Shown here: one piece after another, positions 27,207 to 35,736 of the stretch
Layout: every line of letters starts with the position of its first letter
Numbering within the stretch: the stretch's first letter is position 1
Assembly (NCBI GenBank): GCA_017631885.1
Contig: JAGBSH010000023.1
Span: 1 to 64,000, forward strand
Length of the DNA stretch: 64,000 bases
From: Fibrobacteraceae bacterium
GTDB taxonomy: Bacteria > Fibrobacterota > Fibrobacteria > Fibrobacterales > Fibrobacteraceae
Reading direction: 5' to 3'
The notes under the pieces: model-generated
What the model saw: only the letters and a program-made list of their open reading frames with translations
Told to the model about the DNA's origin: nothing
Database searches by the model: none
Made by a program: the position numbers and the translations under genes

Positions 27207-27212
27207 TATATT
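27207..27212 (+). promoter_or_regulatory. possible -10 box (TATATT), leaderless start
   Basis: TATATT ends 6 bp before the ATG at 27219, and no ribosome site is seen. A transcript would start at or next to the A of the start codon. The -35 side is not clear. Confidence 0.3.
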
Positions 27213-27218
27213 CCCTGT

Positions 27219-28505
27219 ATGAATTTTATGAAACGTTTTAAATTAGTTATTCTGTTTTTTAGCACAACGCTTTTTGCGGCGGAGTGGACTTTGGAAGATT
27301 GTTTAAAACGAGCCGAAGAATCTAGTCTTTCTATTCAAGTTTCAAAGCTAAGTGAAGAACAAGCAAATGTGGCAATTAAAACAGCAAAAATAGATAGATA
27401 TCCATCTCTTTCTGCAAGTATTAATAACACGCTTTATGATAACCCTTTTGTTGAAGGGCCGCAAGACCATTACCGTCTTTCTCTTGGTTTGAATGGCTCT
27501 ATGGTTCTTTGGAATGGTGGGGCAACATCGCTTTCAATAGAAACCGCTCAAATAGATAAACAAGCGGCAGAACAGCGGACAGCGCTTGCAACATTAAATA
27601 TACAAGTTTCCGTTTTAGAGGCTTTTTACGCATTGCTAAATGCAAATGAAAAAATAGCAGTAGCTAAAAAAGCGCTTGAAATTTCTGAAGCAGAAGCAGA
27701 AAATCAGTTCAAGTTATTTGAAGCTGGGAGTATTACAAAAAGAGATTTGGTTTTGGCAAAAGCCGATGCCGCTCAAAAGAAAGTTTCTTTGCTTTCGGCG
27801 GAACAATCAAAAATAAATGCAGAAACAACTTTACGCCAGCTTTTAGAAATCTCTAGAGAAGAAGAATTTTCTATTAAGTCTGAAAATCTGGAAACGCTTA
27901 CACCAGATTCTCTAGAAAGTCTTTTATCTGTAGAAGATTTATTAAAAAAAGCAAAAGAGAAAAATCCAAATCTTGCTGCAGATAGTTTAGCTATTCTTTC
28001 GGCCGAAAAAAATGTGAAACTGGCCGGCAAAAACAGTTCTATTAGTGTGACTCTTGGAGCACAAGCAGGTACAGGGCTTCAAGCGTGGGAATCAGGAGCT
28101 TATGGCGATCAATTAAAGTATGGCTATAATCATAGTATTACTCTTGGGATAAATATTCCAATTATAGATAAAGGAACAACTACCAATAAAGTTTTAAATG
28201 CTCAGATTCAATCTGAAAAAAGTAAAATCACACAACAAGAAACAGAAAAATCTTTAGAAAATTTAATTGAACAACTTTACTTAAATGCACTTGCTGCAGA
28301 AAATCAATGGCAAGCAACGGTTTTGCAAGTAGAAGCGAACGAAGCCGCTTTTAAAGTGGCTGAAGATCAAAAAAATCTTGGTGCAATAACTTATACAGAT
28401 TACCTTTCTTATCGTAGTGAGTTAGAAACATCAAAGCTTACTTTGACTCAAGCAAAATATACGGCTCTATTAGCGAGAGCGCTTTTGAATTTGTATTGCA
28501 AATAA
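27219..28505 (+). CDS. TolC-like outer membrane efflux protein
   Basis: 428-aa outer membrane factor of the TolC family, which forms the exit duct of tripartite efflux or type I secretion systems. It has a signal peptide (about 1-22, FFSTTLFA), then two homologous halves of long coiled-coil helices with short beta-strand parts (RYPSLSASINNTLYDNPF, then VTLGAQAGTG and INIPIIDKGTTTNKV). The periplasmic helices are rich in Ala, Glu and Lys. No inner-membrane pump or adaptor is adjacent, so its partners are encoded elsewhere. Confidence 0.87.
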   Translation: MNFMKRFKLVILFFSTTLFAAEWTLEDCLKRAEESSLSIQVSKLSEEQANVAIKTAKIDRYPSLSASINNTLYDNPFVEGPQDHYRLSLGLNGSMVLWNGGATSLSIETAQIDKQAAEQRTALATLNIQVSVLEAFYALLNANEKIAVAKKALEISEAEAENQFKLFEAGSITKRDLVLAKADAAQKKVSLLSAEQSKINAETTLRQLLEISREEEFSIKSENLETLTPDSLESLLSVEDLLKKAKEKNPNLAADSLAILSAEKNVKLAGKNSSISVTLGAQAGTGLQAWESGAYGDQLKYGYNHSITLGINIPIIDKGTTTNKVLNAQIQSEKSKITQQETEKSLENLIEQLYLNALAAENQWQATVLQVEANEAAFKVAEDQKNLGAITYTDYLSYRSELETSKLTLTQAKYTALLARALLNLYCK

Positions 28506-28506
28506 A

Positions 28507-28537
28507 AAATACTAGGGCGTAAACCCTAGCATTTTTT
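28507..28537. terminator. bidirectional terminator
   Basis: A stem CTAGGG/CCCTAG (28512-28517 with 28524-28529), extended by A/T runs on both sides with one mismatch, lies between the convergent TolC-like and Hsp20 genes and serves both. Confidence 0.8.
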
Positions 28538-28539
28538 AT

Positions 28540-28911
28540 TTAGAGGATTTCGATTTTCTTCGCTTCTGATTCTTTCTTTTTTGTAAGTTCAAGAACTAGC
28601 AATCCGTTTTCAAAAGAAGCTTTGATTTCATTAGAATCTATTTCGTCAGAAATCTTGAAATCGCGTTTATAAGAAAATTCCATTTCACCTTTTTTACGAG
28701 TGGCAGAAATAGAAAGTAAATTCTTTTCTATGCGGATTTCAATATTTTCTTTGCGAACGCCAGGAAGTTCGACCTCTACTTCATAGCCATTTTCTTTTTC
28801 GTTTATAGAAGAAACAGGCACGTTTTTGTTTTGAACCGATTCTGTTCCAAACGAATTCAAAAAATCTTTCAATTGAAAGAAAGGCGTTGGAAAAATTTGT
28901 GTTGTTGTCAT
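28540..28911 (-). CDS. small heat-shock protein, Hsp20 family
   Basis: 123-aa small heat-shock protein (holdase chaperone). The alpha-crystallin domain covers about residues 35-120, with the family motifs EVEVELPGVRKENIEIRIE and the C-terminal FENGLLVLELTKK, and ends in an IEIL tail (the I-x-I motif used in oligomer assembly). Ribosome site AAGGAG lies upstream of ATG 28911. Two hairpins lie just upstream in the leader. Confidence 0.93.
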   Translation of the reverse strand: MTTTQIFPTPFFQLKDFLNSFGTESVQNKNVPVSSINEKENGYEVEVELPGVRKENIEIRIEKNLLSISATRKKGEMEFSYKRDFKISDEIDSNEIKASFENGLLVLELTKKKESEAKKIEIL

Positions 28912-28930
28912 AATGTATCTCCTTATTTTT

Positions 28931-28974
28931 AGGCTTTAAGCCTATTGTTTCTTTTTGCTTTCTTTAAAGCAAAA
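28931..28974 (-). promoter_or_regulatory. hsp20 leader hairpins
   Basis: Two small inverted repeats, AGGCTT/AAGCCT (28931-28943) and a 9-bp one (28953-28961 with 28966-28974), lie 20-63 bp before the hsp20 start. They do not pair with the ribosome site as read, so a thermosensor is not supported; protein binding or mRNA stability is possible. Confidence 0.3.
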
Positions 28975-29120
28975 GCTGTGCCAAAAAAATGAAATTTTGT
29001 TTTGAGAAAAACTGTTGCAAGAAGAAATATGAAAAATTTTTATGTATGCATTTGCCGAGTTTAGAAAGAGAACAAAATTTGTTTCAAAAGGAGTGAAAAT
29101 TTGTTTCGATTTGGAAAAAG

Positions 29121-29161
29121 CTTGTCATTACTTCGCTCCGTTTGGAATATGTAATGACAAG
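29121..29161. repeat. REP-like palindrome 1
   Basis: An 11-bp perfect inverted repeat (29121-29131 with 29151-29161) begins CTTGTCATTAC. It is of the same kind as the dispersed GTCATTGCGAG-type intergenic repeats known in many bacteria. It is more GC-rich than nearby sequence and lies in a 526-bp gene-free stretch (28912-29437). Confidence 0.6.
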
Positions 29162-29228
29162 ACTTGGGCAAAAAATTTGCGGCAAGAAGGGCGGGCAAGA
29201 ACCGAGCGGTAAGTGTACAAACAACTTA

Positions 29229-29327
29229 TCATGGCGAGAGGCCTTGTGCCTCGTGACCATCTGTTGGCAAGTTGTCATGGCAAGGAGATTACCACGCCGT
29301 GCTTTCTGCACGTCTCGCAATGACAAG
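29229..29327. repeat. REP-like palindromic repeat pair
   Basis: Two similar units in tandem: one starts near 29229 (TCATGGCGAG, inner hairpin GAGGC/GCCTC), the other near 29274 (GTCATGGCAAG, inner hairpin CGTGC/GCACG at 29298-29312, closing GCAATGAC at 29317-29324). The outer ends pair as GTCATGGC/GCAATGAC with one mismatch. They are probably non-coding repeats that do not encode protein. Confidence 0.55.
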
Positions 29328-29437
29328 GTTCTCAGGCAAGAACTGCGGGCAAGTGTGTGTTTGCAAAATAAGAAGGAATGGCTAGTGTTTTTTTTTGCAA
29401 GGAAAAGGTTTGTCGACGATTCGAAATTTATTTCGAA

Positions 29438-30295
29438 TCACCTTTCCGTAAAAAGAGTTTTAAAAATGTTGGCGTTGAGTTCTGTTTTTTGACAAGCAAT
29501 AAAAAGATTTTTGTTTTGCTTGTGCGTTTGTATGCGCATGGCATCTTTTTCGGTGATGATTACAGGCGTGTTTTGATGGAGGATTTTTTCAATTTTTTGT
29601 TCAAAATTTTTGGCGTGGTCTCGGAAGAAATGTTTTTGTGCTATTTGTATTCCGCAATTTTTTATGTCTTGTTCAAATCGTTTTGGATCGCCAATGGCGC
29701 AGGCGATTGTGGCGTTTTGTAGGTGGGCTTTTGAAGCGTTTTGTGTGTTTTCAAAATAGTCTTTAGCGGTGATTATTTTTTCAATTGAGAATTTGCAAAC
29801 AGGATTTTTTCCAAAGCAAGTCCATGTGTTTGTGATGTCGTTGTGGTCTTTTTTGAAGCTGCGACAGTTGCCTTGTGGGAACAAGTCTTTTATGGAGTTT
29901 GCTTTTTCGCCAAAGTCTAAGAATATTTTTTTGTTGGGCAAAAGTCTTTTGTCTTCAAAGCCGTCATCGCATAAAATGTATTCGTATTTTCCGTCTAGTT
30001 TTAAAGCCGTTTTGGCTCGATTGTTTGTGAGGAATATGGCAAGAGATTTGTTTTTCTTTTTGAATAATTTAGCTTCGTCTTGTGCGGAATTGTGTAATAA
30101 AACGGCAACGGAGAAGTTGTTTTTTTGTAAGAAATTAGCGAGTTCTAGAGTGATTGGAGTTTTGCCGGCGCCTCCGATGCGAACACTTCCTATGACCCAT
30201 AGGCTTGATTTTTTTAAAGGGCGCTTTTGGCGTAGACGAGTTCGTTTGTCAACGTTGTAGAAGAAACGGAAAATGTAAGCGAGTAATAATTTCAT
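29438..30295 (-). CDS. lpxK: tetraacyldisaccharide 4'-kinase
   Basis: About 285-aa lipid A kinase that adds the 4'-phosphate to the disaccharide precursor at the inner membrane. Seen: an N-terminal hydrophobic anchor (KLLLAYIFRFF), the P-loop SVRIGGAGKTP (LpxK form of Walker A), ILCDDGFED (usually DDGFQ) and the C-terminal IITEKDAMRI motif. It is somewhat shorter than E. coli LpxK (328 aa). Start choice is uncertain: ATG 30295 lies just after the stop of the upstream helicase gene, while a GTG at 30319 overlaps that gene. It shows that the organism makes LPS. Confidence 0.87.
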   Translation of the reverse strand: MKLLLAYIFRFFYNVDKRTRLRQKRPLKKSSLWVIGSVRIGGAGKTPITLELANFLQKNNFSVAVLLHNSAQDEAKLFKKKNKSLAIFLTNNRAKTALKLDGKYEYILCDDGFEDKRLLPNKKIFLDFGEKANSIKDLFPQGNCRSFKKDHNDITNTWTCFGKNPVCKFSIEKIITAKDYFENTQNASKAHLQNATIACAIGDPKRFEQDIKNCGIQIAQKHFFRDHAKNFEQKIEKILHQNTPVIITEKDAMRIQTHKQNKNLFIACQKTELNANIFKTLFTER

Positions 30296-30305
30296 TGAAT
30301 TAAAC

Positions 30306-32864
30306 TTATAAAGATTCACCGATGCTTTCTAAATAAATTAATACGGCAGAGGCTTTTTTAGATTCTTCTAAAGGAACACAGAAACAAATACTCCAGTCGT
30401 TTAAATCTTCATTGTCTTGAAGCATTTGTTCAATGTATAAGAAGTTGTTTTCTTCTCTAGATATTGTATAAGGTAAGGCTCGCCCTTGTGCGTCTAATCT
30501 GAATTTCCCGTGAGCGCTTTCATAATGGTTAAAAATTTCTTCTAGACGGCGCTCTGTCCAAGGTATGCCTTCTTTGTCTGTTAAAAGCATTCCTTCTGTT
30601 AAATCGTCTGCGAGTAAATCTAAAGCGTCACTATATTGTTTTCTTGAAATAAGGGTTAGCCATTCAAAGATGCGTATGCGACAAAGCCCAAGGAATCGTT
30701 TTTTGTCTGCGGTTATATCTACGGGTAAAGTTCCGCTGAATGCTTGTTCTTCTTTTTGATTTAATTGAAATTCTGGATTTTTTAAGCGTTCCCATTCTTC
30801 CCATAAACTTGAATCTATTCGTTGAATCATTTCACCTAAGTAATTTTCCATTTCTAATAGGGGCTCGTTTTTATAAGAGTCGGGGACGGTTTGAGAAAGG
30901 ACTTTGTAGGTGGCGTTGATATGGCGTAAGAGAATGGCTTCTGAGCGTTGTAAGCTATATTGCTTTACATAAGAAGAAAATGTGGAAAAGTTTTCAAACA
31001 TTTCTCTTACAACGGATTTAGGGTTTACATTGGAATCAACCCAAGGGTGAATTTCTGCAAAGGCATTGTATGTGTCATAAATGAAATCTCGAAGTGGTTT
31101 TGGGTATTCCAAATTTTCAAGTATTTCCATTCGCCTGTCAAATTCAACGCCTTCGGCTTTTAATTCGTTTAAAACTTCTGTTTTTAATTTGTCTAATTGT
31201 TTGCGTAAAATGAGGTCTGGATTTTCTACAATAGATTCTGCTAAAGACAAAACATTCAAGGCGTAATCAGGAGATTCTTTGTCTAGCTTTTGTAATGTGT
31301 CGATTAAGTAAAGGGATAAAGGCTGGTTCATTGAAAAATCATCTTGCAAGTCCAAATTGACTTGTACTTTGGCAAGTCCAGGGAACTCTGGTTTGCAAAA
31401 TTCAATAATCTTTTTTTCAACAAGTGAACGGAAAAGTTGGAAGGCTCGCTTTCTCAAAGAAAGTTTTGCACTTTTGTCTTCATGACAGTCGCGAATCAAG
31501 TGTTTCATGGCAATGCAACCATCTTCTTTTCGAGAAAGAACATTGAGTAACATTCCATGCGTTACTTGAAAACTGGATTTTAAAGGTTCTGGTTCAGAGT
31601 GAATTAATCGTTCAAAGGTTGAATTGTCCCATGGTACAAAGCCTTTTTCAGGAGGCTGTTTTTTAGCAAAGCGTTTTCCGGTTTTAAGTGATTTGGCAGC
31701 AAGTTTTTTATTTTCAATGACATGCTCTGGAGCTTGAGCGACCACATAACCGATATTGTCAAAACCTTTTCGCCCGGCACGCCCAGCGATTTGGTGAAAA
31801 TCACGGACTGATAAAATGGCTGTTTTGTCGCCACTATATTTACAGAGTTTTGTAAATAAAACGGTTCTAATAGGAACGTTTACGCCAACACCGAGAGTAT
31901 CTGTTCCGCAAATTATTTTGAGTAAGCCTTTTTGAGCTAGTTTTTCAACAAGGATTCTGTATTTGGGTAAAAGGCCTGCATGGTGTAAACCAATTCCTAG
32001 ACGAAGCCATCTTTTTATGTCAGGGCCATAAGGACTTGCAAAACGGAAATTTTCTATTTCTTTTGCAATGAGAGCACGTTCTTCTTTATTACAGATTTCA
32101 AGGCAACTTAAATTTTGTGCACTTTGAGACGCTTCGTTTTGTGAAAAATGAACAACATAAACAGGAGCTTTGCCTTCTTGTAATAAGCGTTGAACCTGGC
32201 TTGGTAAGTCTGTTTCTGAATAAGAAAATTCTAATGGGACAGGCCTTTCTGTAGAACGAATCGTTATGCTTTCCCGCCCAGAAATTCTTGTCATTTCTTT
32301 TTCAAAAAAAGCAGTGTTGCCGACAGTGGCTGACATTAATAAGAATCTAGCGTTTGATAAAGTTAATAAAGGCACTTGCCAAGCAACGCCACGTTCTTTA
32401 TCTGAATAGTAATGGAATTCATCCATGACTACATCGGTTATGTTTAGAGAAGAGCCTTCTGCTAAAGCCATGTTCGAAAGGATTTCGGCGGTGCAGCAAA
32501 GAATAGGAGCTTTGTGGTTGACTGTTGCGTCTCCTGTAGAAAGACCAACATTTTCAGGACCAAATTCTTTACATAAAGCCATCCATTTTTCATTAACTAA
32601 GGCTTTAATCGGGCATGTGTAAACGGAACGTCTGCCAAAAACTAAACTTTCAAAATGAAGGGCTAAAGCAACAAGCGATTTACCGCTACCTGTAGGGGTG
32701 TTTAAAAAGACATTTTTTCCAGAAAATAATTCTAGAATTGCTTCTTCTTGTGCTGGGTAAAGAGAAACGCCTTTTGATTCCACCCAAGAGAGAAAAGCAG
32801 TTAAAATGTCTTCTCCTGCTTTAACGGAATCAATTTTTTGTTTTAATAAGGATTGCTCTGCCAT
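30306..32864 (-). CDS. DEAD/DEAH-box (Ski2-like) helicase, DUF3516-type
   Basis: 852-aa superfamily 2 helicase. Motif I is [11 protein letters not shown] (near 60), motif II is DEFHYY, motif III is MSATVG, and motif VI is [10 protein letters not shown]. The second RecA domain has [12 protein letters not shown] and [13 protein letters not shown], as in Ski2/Mtr4-like helicases. The C-terminal 450 residues are helical and resemble the DUF3516 region of a bacterial helicase family best known in Actinobacteria. An RNA substrate is likely by family, but the role is not known. Start taken as ATG 32864 (MAEQ). The end lies 10 bp from lpxK, in the same direction. Confidence 0.85.
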   Translation of the reverse strand: MAEQSLLKQKIDSVKAGEDILTAFLSWVESKGVSLYPAQEEAILELFSGKNVFLNTPTGSGKSLVALALHFESLVFGRRSVYTCPIKALVNEKWMALCKEFGPENVGLSTGDATVNHKAPILCCTAEILSNMALAEGSSLNITDVVMDEFHYYSDKERGVAWQVPLLTLSNARFLLMSATVGNTAFFEKEMTRISGRESITIRSTERPVPLEFSYSETDLPSQVQRLLQEGKAPVYVVHFSQNEASQSAQNLSCLEICNKEERALIAKEIENFRFASPYGPDIKRWLRLGIGLHHAGLLPKYRILVEKLAQKGLLKIICGTDTLGVGVNVPIRTVLFTKLCKYSGDKTAILSVRDFHQIAGRAGRKGFDNIGYVVAQAPEHVIENKKLAAKSLKTGKRFAKKQPPEKGFVPWDNSTFERLIHSEPEPLKSSFQVTHGMLLNVLSRKEDGCIAMKHLIRDCHEDKSAKLSLRKRAFQLFRSLVEKKIIEFCKPEFPGLAKVQVNLDLQDDFSMNQPLSLYLIDTLQKLDKESPDYALNVLSLAESIVENPDLILRKQLDKLKTEVLNELKAEGVEFDRRMEILENLEYPKPLRDFIYDTYNAFAEIHPWVDSNVNPKSVVREMFENFSTFSSYVKQYSLQRSEAILLRHINATYKVLSQTVPDSYKNEPLLEMENYLGEMIQRIDSSLWEEWERLKNPEFQLNQKEEQAFSGTLPVDITADKKRFLGLCRIRIFEWLTLISRKQYSDALDLLADDLTEGMLLTDKEGIPWTERRLEEIFNHYESAHGKFRLDAQGRALPYTISREENNFLYIEQMLQDNEDLNDWSICFCVPLEESKKASAVLIYLESIGESL

Positions 32865-32984
32865 GAATGCAAAAAATAACAAGTTCTAGTAGGGGAAAGA
32901 AAAGCGTTTTCTTAAAAAAAGAGTACAAAAAGAAATAGGATTTTTCTATTTTAAACGTAGTTTAACTTTTAAATAAGGATTCCT

Positions 32985-33731
32985 ATGCAATTGAAAACAA
33001 TCGCCGTTGCAGGCATTCTTTCTTTAGCTCTCACTGCTTGTCTTGAACCAGTAGGTCAAGCAAAAACCAAATCCAGCCTTGATACAGAAAAAGACCGTTT
33101 TAGCTATGCTCTCGGTTCTCATTTTGGCGTCCAAGCAGAAGCTCAGCTTATTGCAAGAGATTCTCTTGATGTTGATTTAGATGTTTTTATTCAAGGTTTT
33201 AAGGAACGTTTCAATAAAGATAGTGCAAAATATCTTATGAACGATTCTATGATTTTCGTTACTTTAAATGAACTTTCTCAAAAAGCTCAAGCAGAACGTG
33301 CGAAAAAAGATAGCATTGCTGCAGAACAAGCTCTTTCTGCACAAAAAGCATTCCTTGAAACAAATAAAACTGCAGAAGGCGTTGTAACAACTGCCTCTGG
33401 TTTACAGTATAAAGTAATTAAAGAAGGCACTGGTGCTATGCCAACAGATTCTTCTATCGTTTCTGTTCATTACACTGGCACTCTTTTAGATGGCAAAAAA
33501 TTCGATAGTAGCGTTGACCGCGGTAAACCAATGGAATTCCCTGTTAAAGCAGTTATCCCTGGTTGGACTGAAATGCTTAAGCTTATGAAAGTTGGAGCAA
33601 AAGTTCAAGCTTGGATTCCTAGCGAACTTGGTTATGGCGCTCGTAAAATGCCTACCATTCCAGCCAATAGCTTGCTCGTATTTGAAATGGAACTTTTGGA
33701 AATAAAGGCTCCGGAAGCTCCTAAAAAATAA
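32985..33731 (+). CDS. FKBP-type peptidyl-prolyl isomerase lipoprotein
   Basis: 248-aa periplasmic or outer-membrane-anchored prolyl isomerase like FkpA or Mip. Residues 1-19 are a lipoprotein signal with lipobox LTAC. Residues about 35-130 are an FKBP N-terminal dimerisation domain (RFSYALGSHFGVQAEAQ). Residues about 140-240 are the FKBP domain (VSVHYTGTLLDGKKFDSS, VIPGWTEMLKLMKVGAK, WIPSELGYG, IPANSLLVFEMELLEI). Ribosome site AAGGA. Helps folding of envelope proteins. A terminator follows. Confidence 0.94.
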   Translation: MQLKTIAVAGILSLALTACLEPVGQAKTKSSLDTEKDRFSYALGSHFGVQAEAQLIARDSLDVDLDVFIQGFKERFNKDSAKYLMNDSMIFVTLNELSQKAQAERAKKDSIAAEQALSAQKAFLETNKTAEGVVTTASGLQYKVIKEGTGAMPTDSSIVSVHYTGTLLDGKKFDSSVDRGKPMEFPVKAVIPGWTEMLKLMKVGAKVQAWIPSELGYGARKMPTIPANSLLVFEMELLEIKAPEAPKK

Positions 33732-33746
33732 GAAGTTATGAAAAAG

Positions 33747-33779
33747 GGGAGTCCACAATAGGACTCCCTTTCTTTTTTT
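33747..33779 (+). terminator. terminator of the FKBP gene
   Basis: 8-bp stem (33747-33754 with 33761-33768), 6-nt loop and a run of seven T (33773-33779). Confidence 0.9.
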
Positions 33780-33802
33780 GAATTTCAAAGTTTGAGTTTT
33801 TA

Positions 33803-35110
33803 ATGAAAAGAATCTTTTTGTTTTATATCGTTTCTGTTTTAATTGTTCTTTTAGGTTGTGGTGAAGATGAAAAAATCAAAGCCTTGCAAGAAGAACAACG
33901 TCAATTACTATCTCAAAAAGATTCTTTGTTGAAAAGGCAAAGTGAACTTGAAAAATCTTCTGATTTAACTTTAGTTTCTGATACGGTTAAAGCAGGGAAT
34001 GGACTTTTCCAAGTTCTTGAACGAATGGGACTTTCAGAAGAAGAGCGTCGTTTGATTGTTTTGTCTATTCAAGATAGCGTGGAACTTTCAAAAATGCGAG
34101 TCGGCCAGAAGTTCCATGCTTTGTTAGATGGAAATAAAAAGGTTAAAGTTTTCCGCTATGAAGAAAACCCAGCAACCATTCATTTGCTTTTTAAAACAGA
34201 TTCTGGTTTCGTTTATAATAGACCAGAGAAAACAATAGTTCGTAAACATTCCATATTTGAAGGCAGCTTAGCAGAAGGTTCTACATTAGACGGAACATTG
34301 CGAAGTGTTGGCATTCCAAAACACATGGTTGGTGTGGTTAGTGGAGTGTTGCAATGCAAAGTGGCTTTTCAATTAGCACAACCTGGAGATAAATTCAGGA
34401 TTTTATTAGAAGAAAATTTCTTTGAAGATTCTATTTGGATTAGTGGTAAAGTACTTTATGCTGAATTTGATGGTAAAACAGTTGGTCATCATGAAGCTTT
34501 CCGCTATGAAGATCCGGACCCGAAAAGTTCATTTAATGCACATTATACAGAAACGGGAGAAGCTCTTGTCTTTGATGGGTTACGTTACCCATTAGACAGG
34601 TTGCACGTAACAAGTGCTTATGGTTCAAGAATACACCCGATTACAGGTCAAAGAAAAGTGCACCACGGGATTGATTATGGTAGCCCGACAGGAACACCGG
34701 TTTATGCTGTTGCAGAAGGAGTGGTTACACTTTCTGGTTATGATAATTTGAGTGGAAATAAAATTTCAATCAGACATAGAGATGGTTCTTCTAGCTGGTA
34801 TTTGCATTTGCATACAAGAGCTGTTTCTCAAGGGGCTCATGTTAATGCAAGACAAGTTATTGGTCGAGTCGGGAATACTGGTAGAAGCACGGGCCCGCAT
34901 TTGCATTTTGGATTTAAAGATGAAAAAGGCCGTTGGATAAATCCTTCTAAAAAAACAATGATTGCAACACCCAAATTAGAAGGCGAACGCCTTGCTCGCC
35001 TGAAAAGTCAGGCAAAAGCTATTCGAGAATCTTTGACAGAAACGGCTGCTGTGGCTCCACAAAAAGCTGGAGATTCAGAGGTTCTTGTTCGTATCCGGAA
35101 ATTGCAATAA
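33803..35110 (+). CDS. M23-family peptidase lipoprotein
   Basis: 435-aa cell-wall endopeptidase of the LytM/M23 group. Residues 1-19 are a lipoprotein signal (lipobox VLLGC), followed by a coiled coil (about 25-55) and a central part resembling OapA/LysM-like linker domains. The M23 domain (about 265-390) is complete: zinc ligands in HHGIDYG, and HLHF in GPHLHFG. The YLHLH motif replaces the usual YAHL. This protein keeps all catalytic residues, unlike the M23-like protein at 12403-13245. It probably cuts peptidoglycan cross-bridges in the periplasm. No ribosome site is seen. Confidence 0.88.
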   Translation: MKRIFLFYIVSVLIVLLGCGEDEKIKALQEEQRQLLSQKDSLLKRQSELEKSSDLTLVSDTVKAGNGLFQVLERMGLSEEERRLIVLSIQDSVELSKMRVGQKFHALLDGNKKVKVFRYEENPATIHLLFKTDSGFVYNRPEKTIVRKHSIFEGSLAEGSTLDGTLRSVGIPKHMVGVVSGVLQCKVAFQLAQPGDKFRILLEENFFEDSIWISGKVLYAEFDGKTVGHHEAFRYEDPDPKSSFNAHYTETGEALVFDGLRYPLDRLHVTSAYGSRIHPITGQRKVHHGIDYGSPTGTPVYAVAEGVVTLSGYDNLSGNKISIRHRDGSSSWYLHLHTRAVSQGAHVNARQVIGRVGNTGRSTGPHLHFGFKDEKGRWINPSKKTMIATPKLEGERLARLKSQAKAIRESLTETAAVAPQKAGDSEVLVRIRKLQ

Positions 35111-35115
35111 AAAGT

Positions 35116-35727
35116 TTATTTTAAAAGAATTGAAATTTTTTCTTTTAAGTCATCTAGGGTTTTGTCGTTTTCAATGACTTCTATCCAAGATGATTTTTTT
35201 TTGCAAACAGTTAAAAATTCAAAACTTTCAAGTGAAGGATTTTTTTTCTGAAGGTTTAATCTGTTCTTGGCGTCGTCAAAGGAATGCCCACGTTTAACAA
35301 GGCGTTCTAATAAAACATTTTCTTGTGCGGAGATAAACCATATTTTATCAAGGGATTTTAAAATTTCAGGAATCTTATGGAGTAAAGCAGCTTCAAGAAA
35401 CGCAAATTCTTGCTTGTTTTGTTCACAAGTTTTGAAAAAATCAATAATCACTTGTTTTAAATAAGGATAAACGATGTTTTCTAATTGTTTTAAAGCAGTT
35501 TGATTTTGGAAAACGATAGAAGCTAGATTTTTGCGAGAAATAGCATTAGATTCTAAAATGCTTTCACCAAATGTATCTACCAATTTTTGCTTTAATAAAG
35601 AAGATGTTTCGTAAAGTTGATGAACCGCTTTGTCAGCATCTAATACAGGGTAGCCACTTTCTTGAAGCAGTTTTCCAACAGTGCTTTTTCCAGAGCCAAT
35701 GATTCCTGTAACGCCTATTTTTTGCAT
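35116..35727 (-). CDS. coaE: dephospho-CoA kinase
   Basis: 203-aa kinase of the last step of coenzyme A synthesis. Walker A is GIIGSGKSTV (near 8-17). Asp in VLDADKAVHQLY, and RLVKRGHSFDDAKNRL near the C-terminus is the lid motif of CoaE. ATG start at 35727 (a TTG two codons before is in frame). It lies 9 bp after the barrel gene and is probably co-transcribed. Confidence 0.94.
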   Translation of the reverse strand: MQKIGVTGIIGSGKSTVGKLLQESGYPVLDADKAVHQLYETSSLLKQKLVDTFGESILESNAISRKNLASIVFQNQTALKQLENIVYPYLKQVIIDFFKTCEQNKQEFAFLEAALLHKIPEILKSLDKIWFISAQENVLLERLVKRGHSFDDAKNRLNLQKKNPSLESFEFLTVCKKKSSWIEVIENDKTLDDLKEKISILLK

Positions 35728-35736
35728 AAGCAAAAA

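Noticed and set aside
28912-28974. RNA thermometer in the hsp20 leader
   Set aside because: The hairpins near the start do not include the AAGGAG ribosome site as far as I can fold by hand.
29142-29722. Two plus-strand open frames (116 and 114 aa) at the REP-like region and lpxK end
   Set aside because: They run through palindromic repeats and antisense to lpxK; composition is not protein-like.
29769-30260. 163-aa open frame antisense to lpxK
   Set aside because: The minus strand carries the LpxK P-loop and TEKDA motifs; this frame is Phe/Leu/Ser-rich with no family signs.
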